From contig CAJMRP010000003.1 in assembly GCA_905215765.1 (NCBI GenBank), forward strand, positions 1 through 43,888: a DNA stretch of 43,888 nucleotides, read 5' to 3'. Below are positions 18,247 to 27,218 of the stretch, piece by piece. Origin of the DNA: an uncultured bacterium. Its GTDB lineage: Bacteria > Actinomycetota > Coriobacteriia > Coriobacteriales > Coriobacteriaceae. The translations under genes were made by a program, and so were the position numbers. Position 1 is the first letter of the stretch, and each line of letters begins with the position of its first letter. A model generated the notes under the pieces. It did not search any database and was not told the origin of the DNA. It saw nothing but the letters and a program-made list of their open reading frames with translations.

Positions 18247-18288
18247 AAAAGAAGCCCGCGCGAGGGGATTGGGGTGGCCTCGCGCGGG
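18247..18288 (-). terminator. Terminator or attenuator between malQ and glgP
   Basis: On the minus strand CCCGCGCGAGG pairs with CCTCGCGCGGG (12-nt loop), followed by CTTCTTTTG. It lies about 50 bp after malQ and 40 bp before glgP, so it may limit readthrough into glgP. Confidence 0.7.
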
Positions 18289-18336
18289 AAAAGCGGTCGC
18301 GTCCGCACGGTGGGGTGGGGTCGGGCGCGGTAGCTC

Positions 18337-19842
18337 CTATTGAGGAAGCTCGATTTCGGCTTCCGACGGGATGCGGAAGTAGGTCTCGGTCCAGTCGGTG
18401 AGTTTGTGCTCGAGCTCGCGGGTGATGGCGCCGTCGAGCATGCGCCAGGTCCAGTTGCCGCCCAGCGTGGCAGGGGTGTTGATGCGCGCCTCGTTGCCCA
18501 AGTTGAGCAGGTCCTGCATGGTGTAGATGCACGTGTCGCTCACGCTGGCGGCGATGGTGCGATTGAGTGCATCTGCCATGGGTTCGCCGGCCTGCTGATG
18601 GGTGTACAGGGCTGCCTGCTCGCGCTGACGCGGGGTGGCCGTTCCCTCAAACCAACCGCGCGCCGTTTCGTTGTCGTGGGTGCCCACATAGGCGACGGTG
18701 TTGGCGATGTAGTTATGCGGCAGGTAGTACGAGTTGGTGCCCTCAAAGGCAAACTGCAGGATCTTCATGCCGGGGAAGCCCGAGTTGTCGCGCATGTCGA
18801 TGACGCCGGGGGTGAGGAAGCCCAGGTCCTCGGCGATAATGGGCAGCGTGCCGAGCTTTTCCTCGAGTGTCTTGAAGAACTTGAGGCCGGGACCCTGCGT
18901 CCACGAACCGTAGAACGAATCGGGCGAGGAGAACGGCACCTCCCAATAGGCTTCGAAGCCGCGGAAGTGATCCAGGCGGATGACGTCGTACATGTCGAGT
19001 GCGGCGCGAATGCGGCCCTCCCACCAGGAGAAGCCGTCGGACTCCATGGCGTCCCAGTCGTAGATGGGGTTGCCCCAGTACTGGCCGGTGGCCGAGAACT
19101 GGTCGGGCGGCGTGCCGGCGACGCTCACGGGATTGCCGACGGCGTCGATCTTAAAGAGCTCAGGTGTCGCCCACATCTCGACGGAGTCACGCGAGACATA
19201 GATGGGCAAATCTCCGATGATGAGAATGTCGCGCTCGTTGGCATAGGCCTTGAGGCGGCTCCACTGGCGATCGAAGAAGTACTGCGTCATCTGGTGGTAG
19301 AGCATGCGCTCGGGATGGGCAGCGCAGATCTTGCTGGATGCCTCGCCGCGGCGGCGGAGCTCCTCGGGCCACTCCCAGAAGGCCTTGAGCCCGCACTCCT
19401 CTTTGACGGTCATGAACTCGCAGTAGGGGATGAGCCAGCCCTCGTTGGCTTGGATAAAGTCATCAAAATCGGCCGGCTTGTCGGCAGCAAAGCGCTCAGC
19501 GGCTCGGTCGAGAATCTGACGGCGGCCGCCAAAGATAGCACCGTAGTCGACATTGCTGGGATCGGAGCCCAGGTACACGCCGTCGATATCGTGCTGCTCC
19601 AGATAGCCGGCCTCGATAAGCTCGGCAAAGTCGATAAAGTTGGGGTTGCCTGCGCGGGCCGAGAACGACTGATAGGGCGAATCGCCATAGCTCGTCGTCG
19701 TAAGGGGCAGAATCTGCCAGTAATGTTGTTTGCACGAGACGAGAAAATCGACGAAGTCGTAGGCATTCCAGCCAAAGCCGCCGATTCCGTATGGTCCGGG
19801 CAGAGATGAGACGGGCATGAGGACGCCGCTTGCACGCTCCAT
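18337..19842 (-). CDS. malQ: 4-alpha-glucanotransferase (amylomaltase)
   Basis: This 501-aa GH77 disproportionating enzyme has DLPIYVSRDSVEMWA, TPPDQFSATGQYWGNPIYDW, the nucleophile block IRLDHFRGFEAYW, the acid/base block IIAEDLGFLTPGV, and THDNETARGW. The length matches short bacterial MalQ. The start at ATG 19842 (MERASGVLMP) is preferred because GGTGAG lies 7 nt upstream and the family begins with this sequence; a TTG 15 bp earlier is possible. It transfers maltodextrin segments so that the phosphorylase has long enough substrates. A GTTTAAAC palindrome in its promoter links it to the GntR/UTRA regulon. Confidence 0.94.
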   Translation of the reverse strand: MERASGVLMPVSSLPGPYGIGGFGWNAYDFVDFLVSCKQHYWQILPLTTTSYGDSPYQSFSARAGNPNFIDFAELIEAGYLEQHDIDGVYLGSDPSNVDYGAIFGGRRQILDRAAERFAADKPADFDDFIQANEGWLIPYCEFMTVKEECGLKAFWEWPEELRRRGEASSKICAAHPERMLYHQMTQYFFDRQWSRLKAYANERDILIIGDLPIYVSRDSVEMWATPELFKIDAVGNPVSVAGTPPDQFSATGQYWGNPIYDWDAMESDGFSWWEGRIRAALDMYDVIRLDHFRGFEAYWEVPFSSPDSFYGSWTQGPGLKFFKTLEEKLGTLPIIAEDLGFLTPGVIDMRDNSGFPGMKILQFAFEGTNSYYLPHNYIANTVAYVGTHDNETARGWFEGTATPRQREQAALYTHQQAGEPMADALNRTIAASVSDTCIYTMQDLLNLGNEARINTPATLGGNWTWRMLDGAITRELEHKLTDWTETYFRIPSEAEIELPQ

Positions 19843-19942
19843 GAATGCGCTCACCAACCTTCTTGTTGTGGGGTCGGCCTGCCGATGGGTGTGCAGTCCG
19901 CCTCCGATGTTCTGATTCGATACGCTTATTGTAAAACATGTT

Positions 19943-19950
19943 GTTTAAAC
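19943..19950. promoter_or_regulatory. Palindromic operator candidate E (malQ)
   Basis: GTTTAAAC sits inside a larger dyad (ACATGT-tGTTTAAAC-ATGT). On the minus strand it lies in the 17-bp spacer upstream of TACAAT (19928-19933), a plausible -10 box of malQ. A repressor bound here would block the promoter. Confidence 0.6.
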
Positions 19951-20003
19951 ATGTACAGGCAAGATTTAAAAGTTGGCCCATTTTCGGTAAATGGTTGCGC
20001 GCC

Positions 20004-20027
20004 ATGAAAAAAGCCCCGGTCTCACAT
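20004..20027 (+). pseudogene. Possible 5' remnant of the gene cut by the IS
   Basis: ATG followed by seven sense codons (MKKAPVSH) runs directly into the left end of the IS, where TGA follows at once. It may be the start of the nuclease-like gene whose 3' part lies on the other side of the IS. No good ribosome binding site is visible upstream. An alternative is that AAAAAAGCCCCGGTC is half of an old minus-strand terminator split by the insertion. Confidence 0.3.
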
Positions 20028-20035
20028 TGAACTGC

Positions 20036-20065
20036 CTCCCATTTCTTGGATACGAGAAATGGGAG
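20036..20065 (+). promoter_or_regulatory. Hairpin masking the orfA ribosome binding site
   Basis: CTCCCATTTCT (20036-20046) pairs perfectly with AGAAATGGGAG (20055-20065). The right arm contains most of the GGGAGG that serves ATG 20074. A transcript entering from outside would fold this stem and hide the site. A transcript starting inside could escape. GCCCTTTT follows, so it may also act as a weak terminator. Confidence 0.6.
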
Positions 20066-20073
20066 GCCCTTTT

Positions 20074-20589
20074 ATGGCTGGAAACGCTTTGTACGACGTC
20101 GGTCTGAGGCTGCGCGCGGCCGAGCTGTACGACATGGGGCGAGGCCGCGCATCGATTGCGGCTCTGCTCGGGATACCAGAGGAAACCGTGAGAAAATGGC
20201 TAGACATCTACAGATCAGCAGGCATCGAGGTTCTAGCTATGATGGGAAAGAAGCACGCCGCCTGCTCGTTTGAGACGAAGCTGGCCGCCGTCAGGGCGGT
20301 CGTTGACGAGGGCATGACGAAGCCCGAGGCCATGGCGAAGTTCGGGATAGCCTCGCCGAGCTCTCTCAAGAAATGGCTGAAGGCATACAGGGAGGAAGGT
20401 CCGGAGGCGCTCAGGCCGAAGCCCAAGGGGAGGCCGAAAGGCTCCGGCTCCCCGGCCAAGGAGATGACGCGCGAGCAGGAGCTCGAGCGGAGGGTCCGGA
20501 AGCTCGAGGCCGAGAACGCCTACTTAAAAAAATCGATAGCCCTGAAGGCAGAGAAGCGCTCCCGAACCGAGAGAAAGCGGTTGTCGTGA
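20074..20589 (+). CDS. IS3-family OrfA (double helix-turn-helix)
   Basis: This 171-aa DNA-binding protein of the IS has two helix-turn-helix units in the N-terminal 110 residues (GRGRASIAALLGIPEETVRKW; PEAMAKFGIASPSSLKKWLKAY). A basic linker follows (RPKPKGRPKGSG). A leucine-zipper-like coiled coil (EQELERRVRKLEAENAYLKKS) lies near the end. ATG 20074 is 7 nt after GGGAGG; an in-frame ATG at 20059 lies inside the hairpin and has no ribosome binding site. Its end overlaps the orfB start codon (GTGA). A -1 frameshift at the A7 run would join it to OrfB. Confidence 0.88.
   Translation: MAGNALYDVGLRLRAAELYDMGRGRASIAALLGIPEETVRKWLDIYRSAGIEVLAMMGKKHAACSFETKLAAVRAVVDEGMTKPEAMAKFGIASPSSLKKWLKAYREEGPEALRPKPKGRPKGSGSPAKEMTREQELERRVRKLEAENAYLKKSIALKAEKRSRTERKRLS
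20526..20532 (+). promoter_or_regulatory. A7 slippery site for -1 frameshifting
   Basis: A run of seven A follows TT, in the orfA codons TTA AAA AAA. It lies 57 bp before the orfA stop, and the -1 frame from here is open through all of orfB. IS150-type elements make their OrfAB transposase by slippage at such runs. Confidence 0.7.
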
Positions 20590-21434
20590 GCGGGCTTTCA
20601 GGGCAGTACCCACTCGTTGACCTGCTGGAATGCGCCGGCTTGGCGAGGTCGAGCTACTATTACGCGCTTTCGCACCCCAAGGCGCCCACCAGGCCCGAGC
20701 TCTGGGAGGCCGCCGCCGAGATATTCTCGCGCACCGCCAACGGGTGCGGCCACAGGCAGATCGCCATGTGCCTGCGCGCCGAGCGGGGCGTGCGCATAGC
20801 CTACAAGACGACGCTGAAGATGATGCGCGAGATGGGCATCAGCTGCGGGATCCGCCGCGAGACCGACTACCACAGGTACAACTCGTACAGGGGCAAGGTC
20901 GGAAAGACCTTCGAGAACGTCATCGGGCGCGACTTCGCCGCCGACGGGCCCTGGCAGAAGATGGGCACCGACGTCACCGAGTTCAAGCAGCCCTGGGGCA
21001 AGGCCTACTTCGCGCCGGTCTACGACTTCGGCAGCAAGGAGATCGTCGCCTGGTCGACGTCGCTGCACCCCAACATGGCTCAGCAGCACGAGCTGCTCGA
21101 CCAGCTCGTGTCCAAGAAGCCCAAGGGCTCCAGGCCGATCCTGCACTCGGACATGGGCTGGCAGTACCAGCAGGCCGGTTGGTGCAAGCGGTTGGAGGAG
21201 GCCGGCGTGGTGCAGAGCATGTCCCGGAAGGGCAACTGCATCGACAACGGCGCGACGGAGCAGGTGTTCGGCCACATCAAGGACGAGTTCTTCCGCGGAA
21301 GGACGTGGCCGGACTTCGAGTCCTTCAAGGCGGACCTCGACGACTTCGTGGTCCACTGGAACACGAGGAGGCGCCAGGTTAAACTGAAGGGACTGACCCC
21401 GGAGGAGTTCCGGAGACAGTCCCTTGCGGCGTAG
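20586..21434 (+). CDS. IS3-family OrfB transposase (DDE integrase core)
   Basis: This 282-aa catalytic part is counted from GTG 20586, which overlaps the orfA stop; in practice it is probably made as an OrfAB fusion by frameshifting. An HTH_21-like N-terminal region (GCGHRQIAMCLR) precedes the rve core. The DDE residues are seen in MGTDVTEFK, LHSDMGWQYQ and the Glu of IDNGATEQVFGHIK. The core looks intact, so the element may still be active. Confidence 0.88.
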   Translation: MSGLSGQYPLVDLLECAGLARSSYYYALSHPKAPTRPELWEAAAEIFSRTANGCGHRQIAMCLRAERGVRIAYKTTLKMMREMGISCGIRRETDYHRYNSYRGKVGKTFENVIGRDFAADGPWQKMGTDVTEFKQPWGKAYFAPVYDFGSKEIVAWSTSLHPNMAQQHELLDQLVSKKPKGSRPILHSDMGWQYQQAGWCKRLEEAGVVQSMSRKGNCIDNGATEQVFGHIKDEFFRGRTWPDFESFKADLDDFVVHWNTRRRQVKLKGLTPEEFRRQSLAA

Positions 21435-21472
21435 TTCTTATTTAAGCCGTCCAAGTTTTGGGGTGCAGTTCA

Positions 21473-22427
21473 CGATTCACGCAGGGAGCGTCTTTGTGAG
21501 CATCCGCTCGTCAAGCATTTCCTGGGCACCCCATTACACGTGTTGGCGCAGGGCAGCTGCGGACGTAAGGGTGATCGCATTGTCAGGCATGTTTGGAACG
21601 GGGAGAGGCCGTTTGGCTCCGTGCGGCAGACAGAGTTTGGCCTCGATGTCGCGTCCCCGCTCTTTACCCTGTTGACCCTGGCTTCCTCGGTCTCAAACGA
21701 GCGTCTAATCATGTGCATGTATGAGATGTGTGGCACCTTTGCTGTGTGCAAGATTGCGCCTCAGGTAAAGTCGGCACTTGTGCAGGCATATGGGGGCCAG
21801 TGGGGTGACGCGCGGTCGGGCTGGGAAAACGTAAAGGACGTCTCGGGGAATCCAACGGACTTGTGGAAACGACCGCCCTTGATCGAGCTCTCTGAGCTTG
21901 CAGAGTTCGTCGATAAGATCCGGGGGCTCCGCGGCGCTAAATCGTTCATGCGTGCCGCGAAGTGCATTACGGGGGTGGCGGCATCGCCGCTCGAGGTCCA
22001 GGCATCGATGCTGTTTGGTCTTTCGAGGTTGCGCGGCGGCGAAGGGCTGCGCCTTACCAATAACGTTGAGATTCGTATGACGCGCGGCGCCCGCCTGATT
22101 TCGGGGCTCGATAGGCGCTATGCCGATATCCTGCTGGCAAATAAGGACGGCAGCCGAGAGTGTCTGGTTGAATGCCAGGGTAAAGCCATACACGGATCCA
22201 TAGAATCCAAGATCTCTGACTCCGACCGAACGACGGCCTTGCAAGCGATGGGATATCCCGTCATTTTGATGACCTATGGCCAGCTGGCCGACTCCGATGC
22301 CTTCCGCGTGGTGATGGAACTCATCATGTCCTATCTCGATGCACCGTCGAAAGACAAGACACCGCGGCAGCAGGAGCTCGAACGACGGCTTCGTGAAGAG
22401 ATTTTTATCGATTGGGCGGGAATGTAG
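21473..22427 (+). pseudogene. 5'-truncated putative PD-(D/E)XK nuclease gene
   Basis: The reading frame is open straight across the right IS edge (SRRERLCEHPLVKHFLGTPL, then HVLAQGSCGRKGDRIVRHVW). An internal start at 21540 is used only because the true N-terminus is missing. The remaining protein has about 317 residues. Its C-terminal third has RRYADILL, then ECLVECQGKAIHG, then DRTTALQAMGYPVILMTYGQL. This resembles the D-ExQ/K core and following helix-strand of Vsr/DUF559-like endonucleases. I do not recognise the family by name. It is transcribed on the same strand as the IS. Whether a shortened product is made is unknown. Confidence 0.6.
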
Positions 22428-22777
22428 TCGTGCAGGTGGAAAACGGCCGCATGAACTAGAGTTTTGGGCGCGAAAAAGGGTTCAGTTTCGCCTTGGAATT
22501 GGCTTTAAAATTGCTATCCAGAATAAGTTATTTCGGAAAATCGATAGTCAACTTGGATGTGGTATATAGAGATTGTTTTTTACCTACTAAAACCCCTGAT
22601 AAAGGTGTTTATCAAAGCAGGTGTGCTCAGTGATTTGGGTAGGACTGTCGATTATCCGAAAAAACTTGTTCTGGGTAGCATTTTCAAAACTAGCCGGAGC
22701 AACGAAATCGGCCCCCGTTTCGTGAAAACGGGGGCCGAATGGGCTTCATGGCCTTCCTAGCAGGCTTGGCGTCGTCG
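22428..22777. other. Gene-free stretch after the truncated nuclease
   Basis: This 350-bp stretch is A/T-richer than its surroundings. The short open frames here lack ribosome binding sites and family features. The only clear element is the serA terminator at its right end. Confidence 0.6.
22709..22737 (-). terminator. Terminator of the serC-serA unit
   Basis: CGGCCCCCGTTT (22709-22720) pairs with AAACGGGGGCCG (22726-22737), with a 5-nt loop. On the minus strand ATTTCGTT follows, a weak U-tract. It lies 41 bp after the serA stop codon. Confidence 0.7.
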
Positions 22778-23941
22778 CTATTTGATCACGCGCACACGAT
22801 ACATGGACGGAATCTGCTTGAGCGCCTCGATGGTGCTGCTGTCCAGGTGTTCATCGGTGTCGAACATGGTGTAGGCGTTCTCGCCGGCGGACTCGTTGGT
22901 CATACGCTGCACGTTGGCGTTGTCCTTGCCGAGAATGGCCGTGATCTGGCCGATCATGTTGGGCACGTTGGCGTGCAGGCAGGCGATGCGGCTTGCGGCG
23001 CGCGCCTTGCCCATGCTGCAGGCGGGGTAGTTGACGCTGTGCGCGATGTTGCCGTTCTCCAGGTAATCCTTGAGCTCGCTGATGGCCATATCGGCGCAAT
23101 TGGCCTCGGCCTCGCCAGTACCGGCGCCCGAGTGCGTGGTGATAAACGTGTTGGGCATCTTGACAGTCTTAGGCGTGGCAAAGTCGCAGCTAAACCAGCT
23201 CAGCTTGCCCTCGCGCAGGGCAGCGTCGACGGCGTCCTCGTCAATGATGGTTTCGCGCGCGTAGTTGATGAGGACGGCGTCGGGTGCCAGCAGGTTAATC
23301 TGCTCGGTGCTGATCATGCCGATGGTGTCGGCCTTGCTGGGCACGTGCACGGTGAGGTAGTCGCAGCCGCGGCAGAGGTCCTCGAGCGTGCCCACGCGCT
23401 GTACCTCTCGGCTCAGCACCCACGCGTGCTCGACGGAAATGAACGGATCGTAGCCGTAGACATCCATGCCCAGATCGACGCAGGCGTTGGCGACCTTGGA
23501 GCCCACGTTGCCCAGGCCGATGACGCCGATGCGCTTGCCCTTGAGCTCGCGGCCCACAAAGGCCTTCTTGGCCTTCTCGGCATCGACCTGGATCTCGGGG
23601 TCGTCGGCGTTGTCGCGCACCCAGTTCATCGACTGCACTACGCCGCGGCTCGAAAGCACCAGCATGCCTAGGACGAGCTCCTTGACGGCGTTGCTGTTGG
23701 CGCCGGGGGAGTTAAAGACCACGACGCCCTTCTTGGCGTACTCCTCGACGGGGATGTTGTTGACGCCGGCGCCACAGCGGGCGATAGCGCGGATGCCCTC
23801 GGGCAGCTCGTAGCCGTGCAGGTCGGTCGAGCGCATCAGGATCGCGTCTGCCTCCTCGGCGGTGCTTACAAACTCGTAGCCCTCGCCAAACTCGACTTTG
23901 CCGTCTTTAGTGATGTCGTCGATGGTCTTAATCTTACGCAT
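22778..23941 (-). CDS. serA: D-3-phosphoglycerate dehydrogenase
   Basis: This 387-aa NAD-dependent enzyme catalyses the first step of serine synthesis. Substrate-binding elements include ARCGAGVNNIP. The NAD fold has VIGLGNVGSKVANAC, and the catalytic histidine is in ITTHSGAGTGEAE. A C-terminal ACT domain (about residues 318-387; NVPNMIGQITAILGKDNANV) probably senses serine. The length is that of the short form without the intervening ASB domain. It lies 71 bp downstream of serC on the same strand, with a GCCCGC/GCGGGC stem in the gap. AAGGAG lies 6 nt before the ATG. Confidence 0.94.
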   Translation of the reverse strand: MRKIKTIDDITKDGKVEFGEGYEFVSTAEEADAILMRSTDLHGYELPEGIRAIARCGAGVNNIPVEEYAKKGVVVFNSPGANSNAVKELVLGMLVLSSRGVVQSMNWVRDNADDPEIQVDAEKAKKAFVGRELKGKRIGVIGLGNVGSKVANACVDLGMDVYGYDPFISVEHAWVLSREVQRVGTLEDLCRGCDYLTVHVPSKADTIGMISTEQINLLAPDAVLINYARETIIDEDAVDAALREGKLSWFSCDFATPKTVKMPNTFITTHSGAGTGEAEANCADMAISELKDYLENGNIAHSVNYPACSMGKARAASRIACLHANVPNMIGQITAILGKDNANVQRMTNESAGENAYTMFDTDEHLDSSTIEALKQIPSMYRVRVIK

Positions 23942-24012
23942 GGAAAACTCCTTAGCAGGTTTTGATCTAAACAGGGTGGTCTGAGGTGGCTGTTCGGCCC
24001 GCGGGTTGCGGG

Positions 24013-25137
<1,125 letters not shown>

Positions 25138-25273
25138 CTTCTAGTTCCCCCTCGTAGTCGTTTGAACGTTCGGGATACTTTAGCACAGTGGAGCGCCAAG
25201 CGCGACCGCATCACGGTAAAACTCGAGTGCGCCGCTATGATTTACAGGATGGTTACATGGGGGAGGGGCGACC

Positions 25274-25564
25274 TTACCTGATGGCTCGCATCCGATCCGC
25301 CTCGGCCTTCGCTTGTTTCCAGGGGCGCACACGGTCTTTTACGAGGTCATCGTAGCCGCGGGCGATGGATTGCTGAATGCGATCCTCGCGTTCCTGAATG
25401 GCGGTTAGTGCGCGCGTCTGCTCGTTATAGACCTCAGCATCCATGACGACAAGCGACGCCGATTCGTTTTTGGTTAGGCAAACGGGTTCTTTGGTCTTGT
25501 GACAGCTATCCGCAATGGAGTCAAAGTTCCGTTGCAAATCGGAAATAGGCTTTACGGCGGGCAT
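25274..25564 (-). CDS. Orphan Phd/YefM-family antitoxin
   Basis: This 96-aa protein starts at ATG 25564, with AAGGAG 6 nt upstream. The N-terminus (AVKPISDLQRNFDSIADSC, then EPVCLTKNESASLVVMDAEVY) matches the Phd/YefM DNA-binding fold. The C-terminus is helical and basic (KDRVRPWKQAKAEADRMRAIR), where a toxin would bind. Only 136 bp separate its stop from serC, so no RelE/Doc-type toxin follows it. It may be a solitary regulator or a remnant. Confidence 0.8.
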   Translation of the reverse strand: MPAVKPISDLQRNFDSIADSCHKTKEPVCLTKNESASLVVMDAEVYNEQTRALTAIQEREDRIQQSIARGYDDLVKDRVRPWKQAKAEADRMRAIR

Positions 25565-25940
25565 ATGAAACTCCTTACATAGAATCATATGTATAACTCT
25601 TTGTTGAGCGTGGCGGAGGATGAGGGCCCCAACGCGAAGGGGGCACAATACCGATACATGCCTGCACTCACAAGTGTGTTTCTGCTCGAAGGATTATGTG
25701 TGACTATCCAGTGAGGCGTATCGCTTTGTGGCGCCCAATCCATCCATTAAGCCTATCGTTTTTACGGCTCCAGCAATCGTAATAAACCAGATCCTCTTTT
25801 TGCCGTTCACAGAATATTTTTACCGTTCAGAGAGTTTTCGCAGCTAAAATGTTGTGCAACAAAATGTTGCTCAATGGATGTGAAGCGTTTTGTTGTATAA
25901 ATCAAATGTACCTATTTGATTCGTCGAGAGGCTGAACGAC
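25565..25940. promoter_or_regulatory. BREX operon promoter region
   Basis: This 376-bp gene-free stretch lies between the divergent antitoxin and brxA. A near-perfect inverted repeat, TTGTGCAACA-aaa-TGTTGCTCAA (25852-25874), lies just before TATAAA (25896-25901), a possible -10 box. CCGTTCA occurs twice as a direct repeat (about 25803 and 25823), with spacing near two helical turns. These are candidate regulator sites; the regulator is not known, but the antitoxin or the winged-helix BREX protein are options. Confidence 0.45.
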
Positions 25941-26564
25941 ATGAGCATGCCCACCACCTATCGTGGTTCTATGACACGCGAGCAGTGGCTTGTTAATGAG
26001 ACGCGTGTCGTTGCGCGCCTCATGGTGGACTAGAACTTTTCTGATACGAAAGAGATTATTGAAAAGGTCACCGCCCAGAATCTCTTTCAATATCCTACCG
26101 AGCGTGAGCAAAAGTCTATCACCCGTGCTTGCTGTCGCCGGTTGTTGGCTCTTAGCGAAGACGAAGACGTGCGCGCAAGTCTGATAAATCTTGCTGCGCA
26201 TGGTTCGCTCGAGCAGCTTGCGCAGGTCAACCTGTATGCAATGATGTGCGACAACCGAGTTGTCTGGGACTTTATGACGTGCGTGATTGCTCCTAAGTTC
26301 AGCCTTTTTGATCTCTCGCTTCGAAAATCGGAAATCGTTACGTTTATCGAAGGGCTTCGCGCGCAGGACGATCGCGTTGCAACGTGGTCGGATGCTACGT
26401 GCAATAAAGTGCGCCAAGTCCTCGTCAACTGTATAGAGGGCGCTGGATTGTATAGCCGCAAAACCGAAGCCCTTCGTCCGCCATTGCTCGATTTTGAGCT
26501 CGAGCGTTGCGTTCGAGCCAACGACGATGCCGCGGTTCTGCCTGCCTTTGGCATAACGGAATAG
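25941..26564 (+). pseudogene. brxA: BREX protein BrxA (DUF1819), interrupted by an in-frame TAG
   Basis: From ATG 25941 (preceded by GAGAGG) the frame reads MSMPTTYRGSMTREQWLVNE. It stops at TAG 26031-26033, codon 31, then continues in the same frame without another stop to 26564. The post-stop sequence (KEIIEKVTAQNLFQYPTERE) and the rest fit BrxA, a small DNA-binding DUF1819 protein of about 200 aa; the full frame would give 207 residues. A single G-to-T change (GAG to TAG) would explain it. The rest of the gene is undamaged, so the change is recent, suppressed, or a sequence error. No good restart site follows the stop. It is the first gene of the operon, 9 bp before brxB. Confidence 0.82.
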
Positions 26565-26573
26565 GGGTGCGAG

Positions 26574-27188
26574 ATGACAGCAACCGAGTTGCCTTCAATT
26601 GATATGAGCTTTGAGCTCATTCGTTCCAAATTCCACGACCCCGAGTTTTTGAATTGTCGTGGCTTGGGTGGCGAGGTTCCACTCTATATCTATCCATATC
26701 CAGCTAGGCAAGAAGACCAGGTGCGCGCTCTGACTCAGCAGCTAGTGGATGATAGCGCACACGAGCGCCAGGCAAATAATGACGTCCCTAACATTGTTTC
26801 GTTTGATCTGTGGAGCGTATTTATCGGCATTTGCGAAAAACGCGGCATCTTAGAAAAGATGAGCGCCCTCGAGGAAAAACGAGGCAGCGATCACTTCTTG
26901 CAACGCATGCAGAGCCGAGTGGGACCCGAGAAGTACCTCGAGTTCATTCACGACAGCTTTATCGAGAGATACGGCGAGCCGAAGCGCGGGCGCGACGTCC
27001 TGATTATCACGGGCGTTGGCAAGATTTACCCGTTCATGCGTGCCCACATCATTCTCGAGTCTATTCAGCCGGTATTTTCCGATATCCCCGTCGTTTTGTT
27101 TTATCCCGGTACCTATGACGGGCAGCAGTTAAAGCTGTTTGGCACGATTGCCGACGGCAACTACTATCGCGCGTTTAATCAACTCTAA
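26574..27188 (+). CDS. brxB: BREX protein BrxB (DUF1788)
   Basis: This 204-aa protein matches BrxB in length and blocks (GLGGEVPLYIYPYPARQED; VLIITGVGKIYPFMRAHIIL; IPVVLFYPGTYDGQQLKLFG). BrxB is a core component of type 1 BREX and is thought to act with PglZ; its biochemical role is unclear. It follows brxA closely and precedes brxC by 30 bp, within one operon. Confidence 0.9.
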   Translation: MTATELPSIDMSFELIRSKFHDPEFLNCRGLGGEVPLYIYPYPARQEDQVRALTQQLVDDSAHERQANNDVPNIVSFDLWSVFIGICEKRGILEKMSALEEKRGSDHFLQRMQSRVGPEKYLEFIHDSFIERYGEPKRGRDVLIITGVGKIYPFMRAHIILESIQPVFSDIPVVLFYPGTYDGQQLKLFGTIADGNYYRAFNQL

Positions 27189-27218
27189 AAACGTTTCCGG
27201 TCATCGAAAGGCATTCCC

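Larger units (their letters stand above)
20028..21472 (+). mobile_element. IS3-family insertion sequence, IS150-like
   Basis: A 1445-bp element begins TGAACTGC (20028-20035) and ends GCAGTTCA (21465-21472). The terminal inverted repeat continues imperfectly as CTCCCA against ACCCCA. It contains orfA and orfB in the order, overlap and sizes (about 171 and 282 aa) of IS150-group elements, with an A7 slippery run. No 3-5 bp target duplication is visible: the left flank ends CACAT and the right flank starts CGATT. This suggests a deletion or recombination after insertion. Confidence 0.88.

Noticed and set aside
18340..19809. 489-aa open frame antisense to malQ
   Set aside because: A shadow of the GH77 gene caused by its codon bias; no family features or ribosome binding site.
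22557..22760. 67-aa small gene between the truncated nuclease and serA
   Set aside because: No ribosome binding site or recognisable domain, and it runs into the serA terminator.
26142..26564. Stand-alone gene starting at TTG 26142
   Set aside because: No ribosome binding site, and the same frame upstream encodes the missing BrxA N-terminus up to the TAG.
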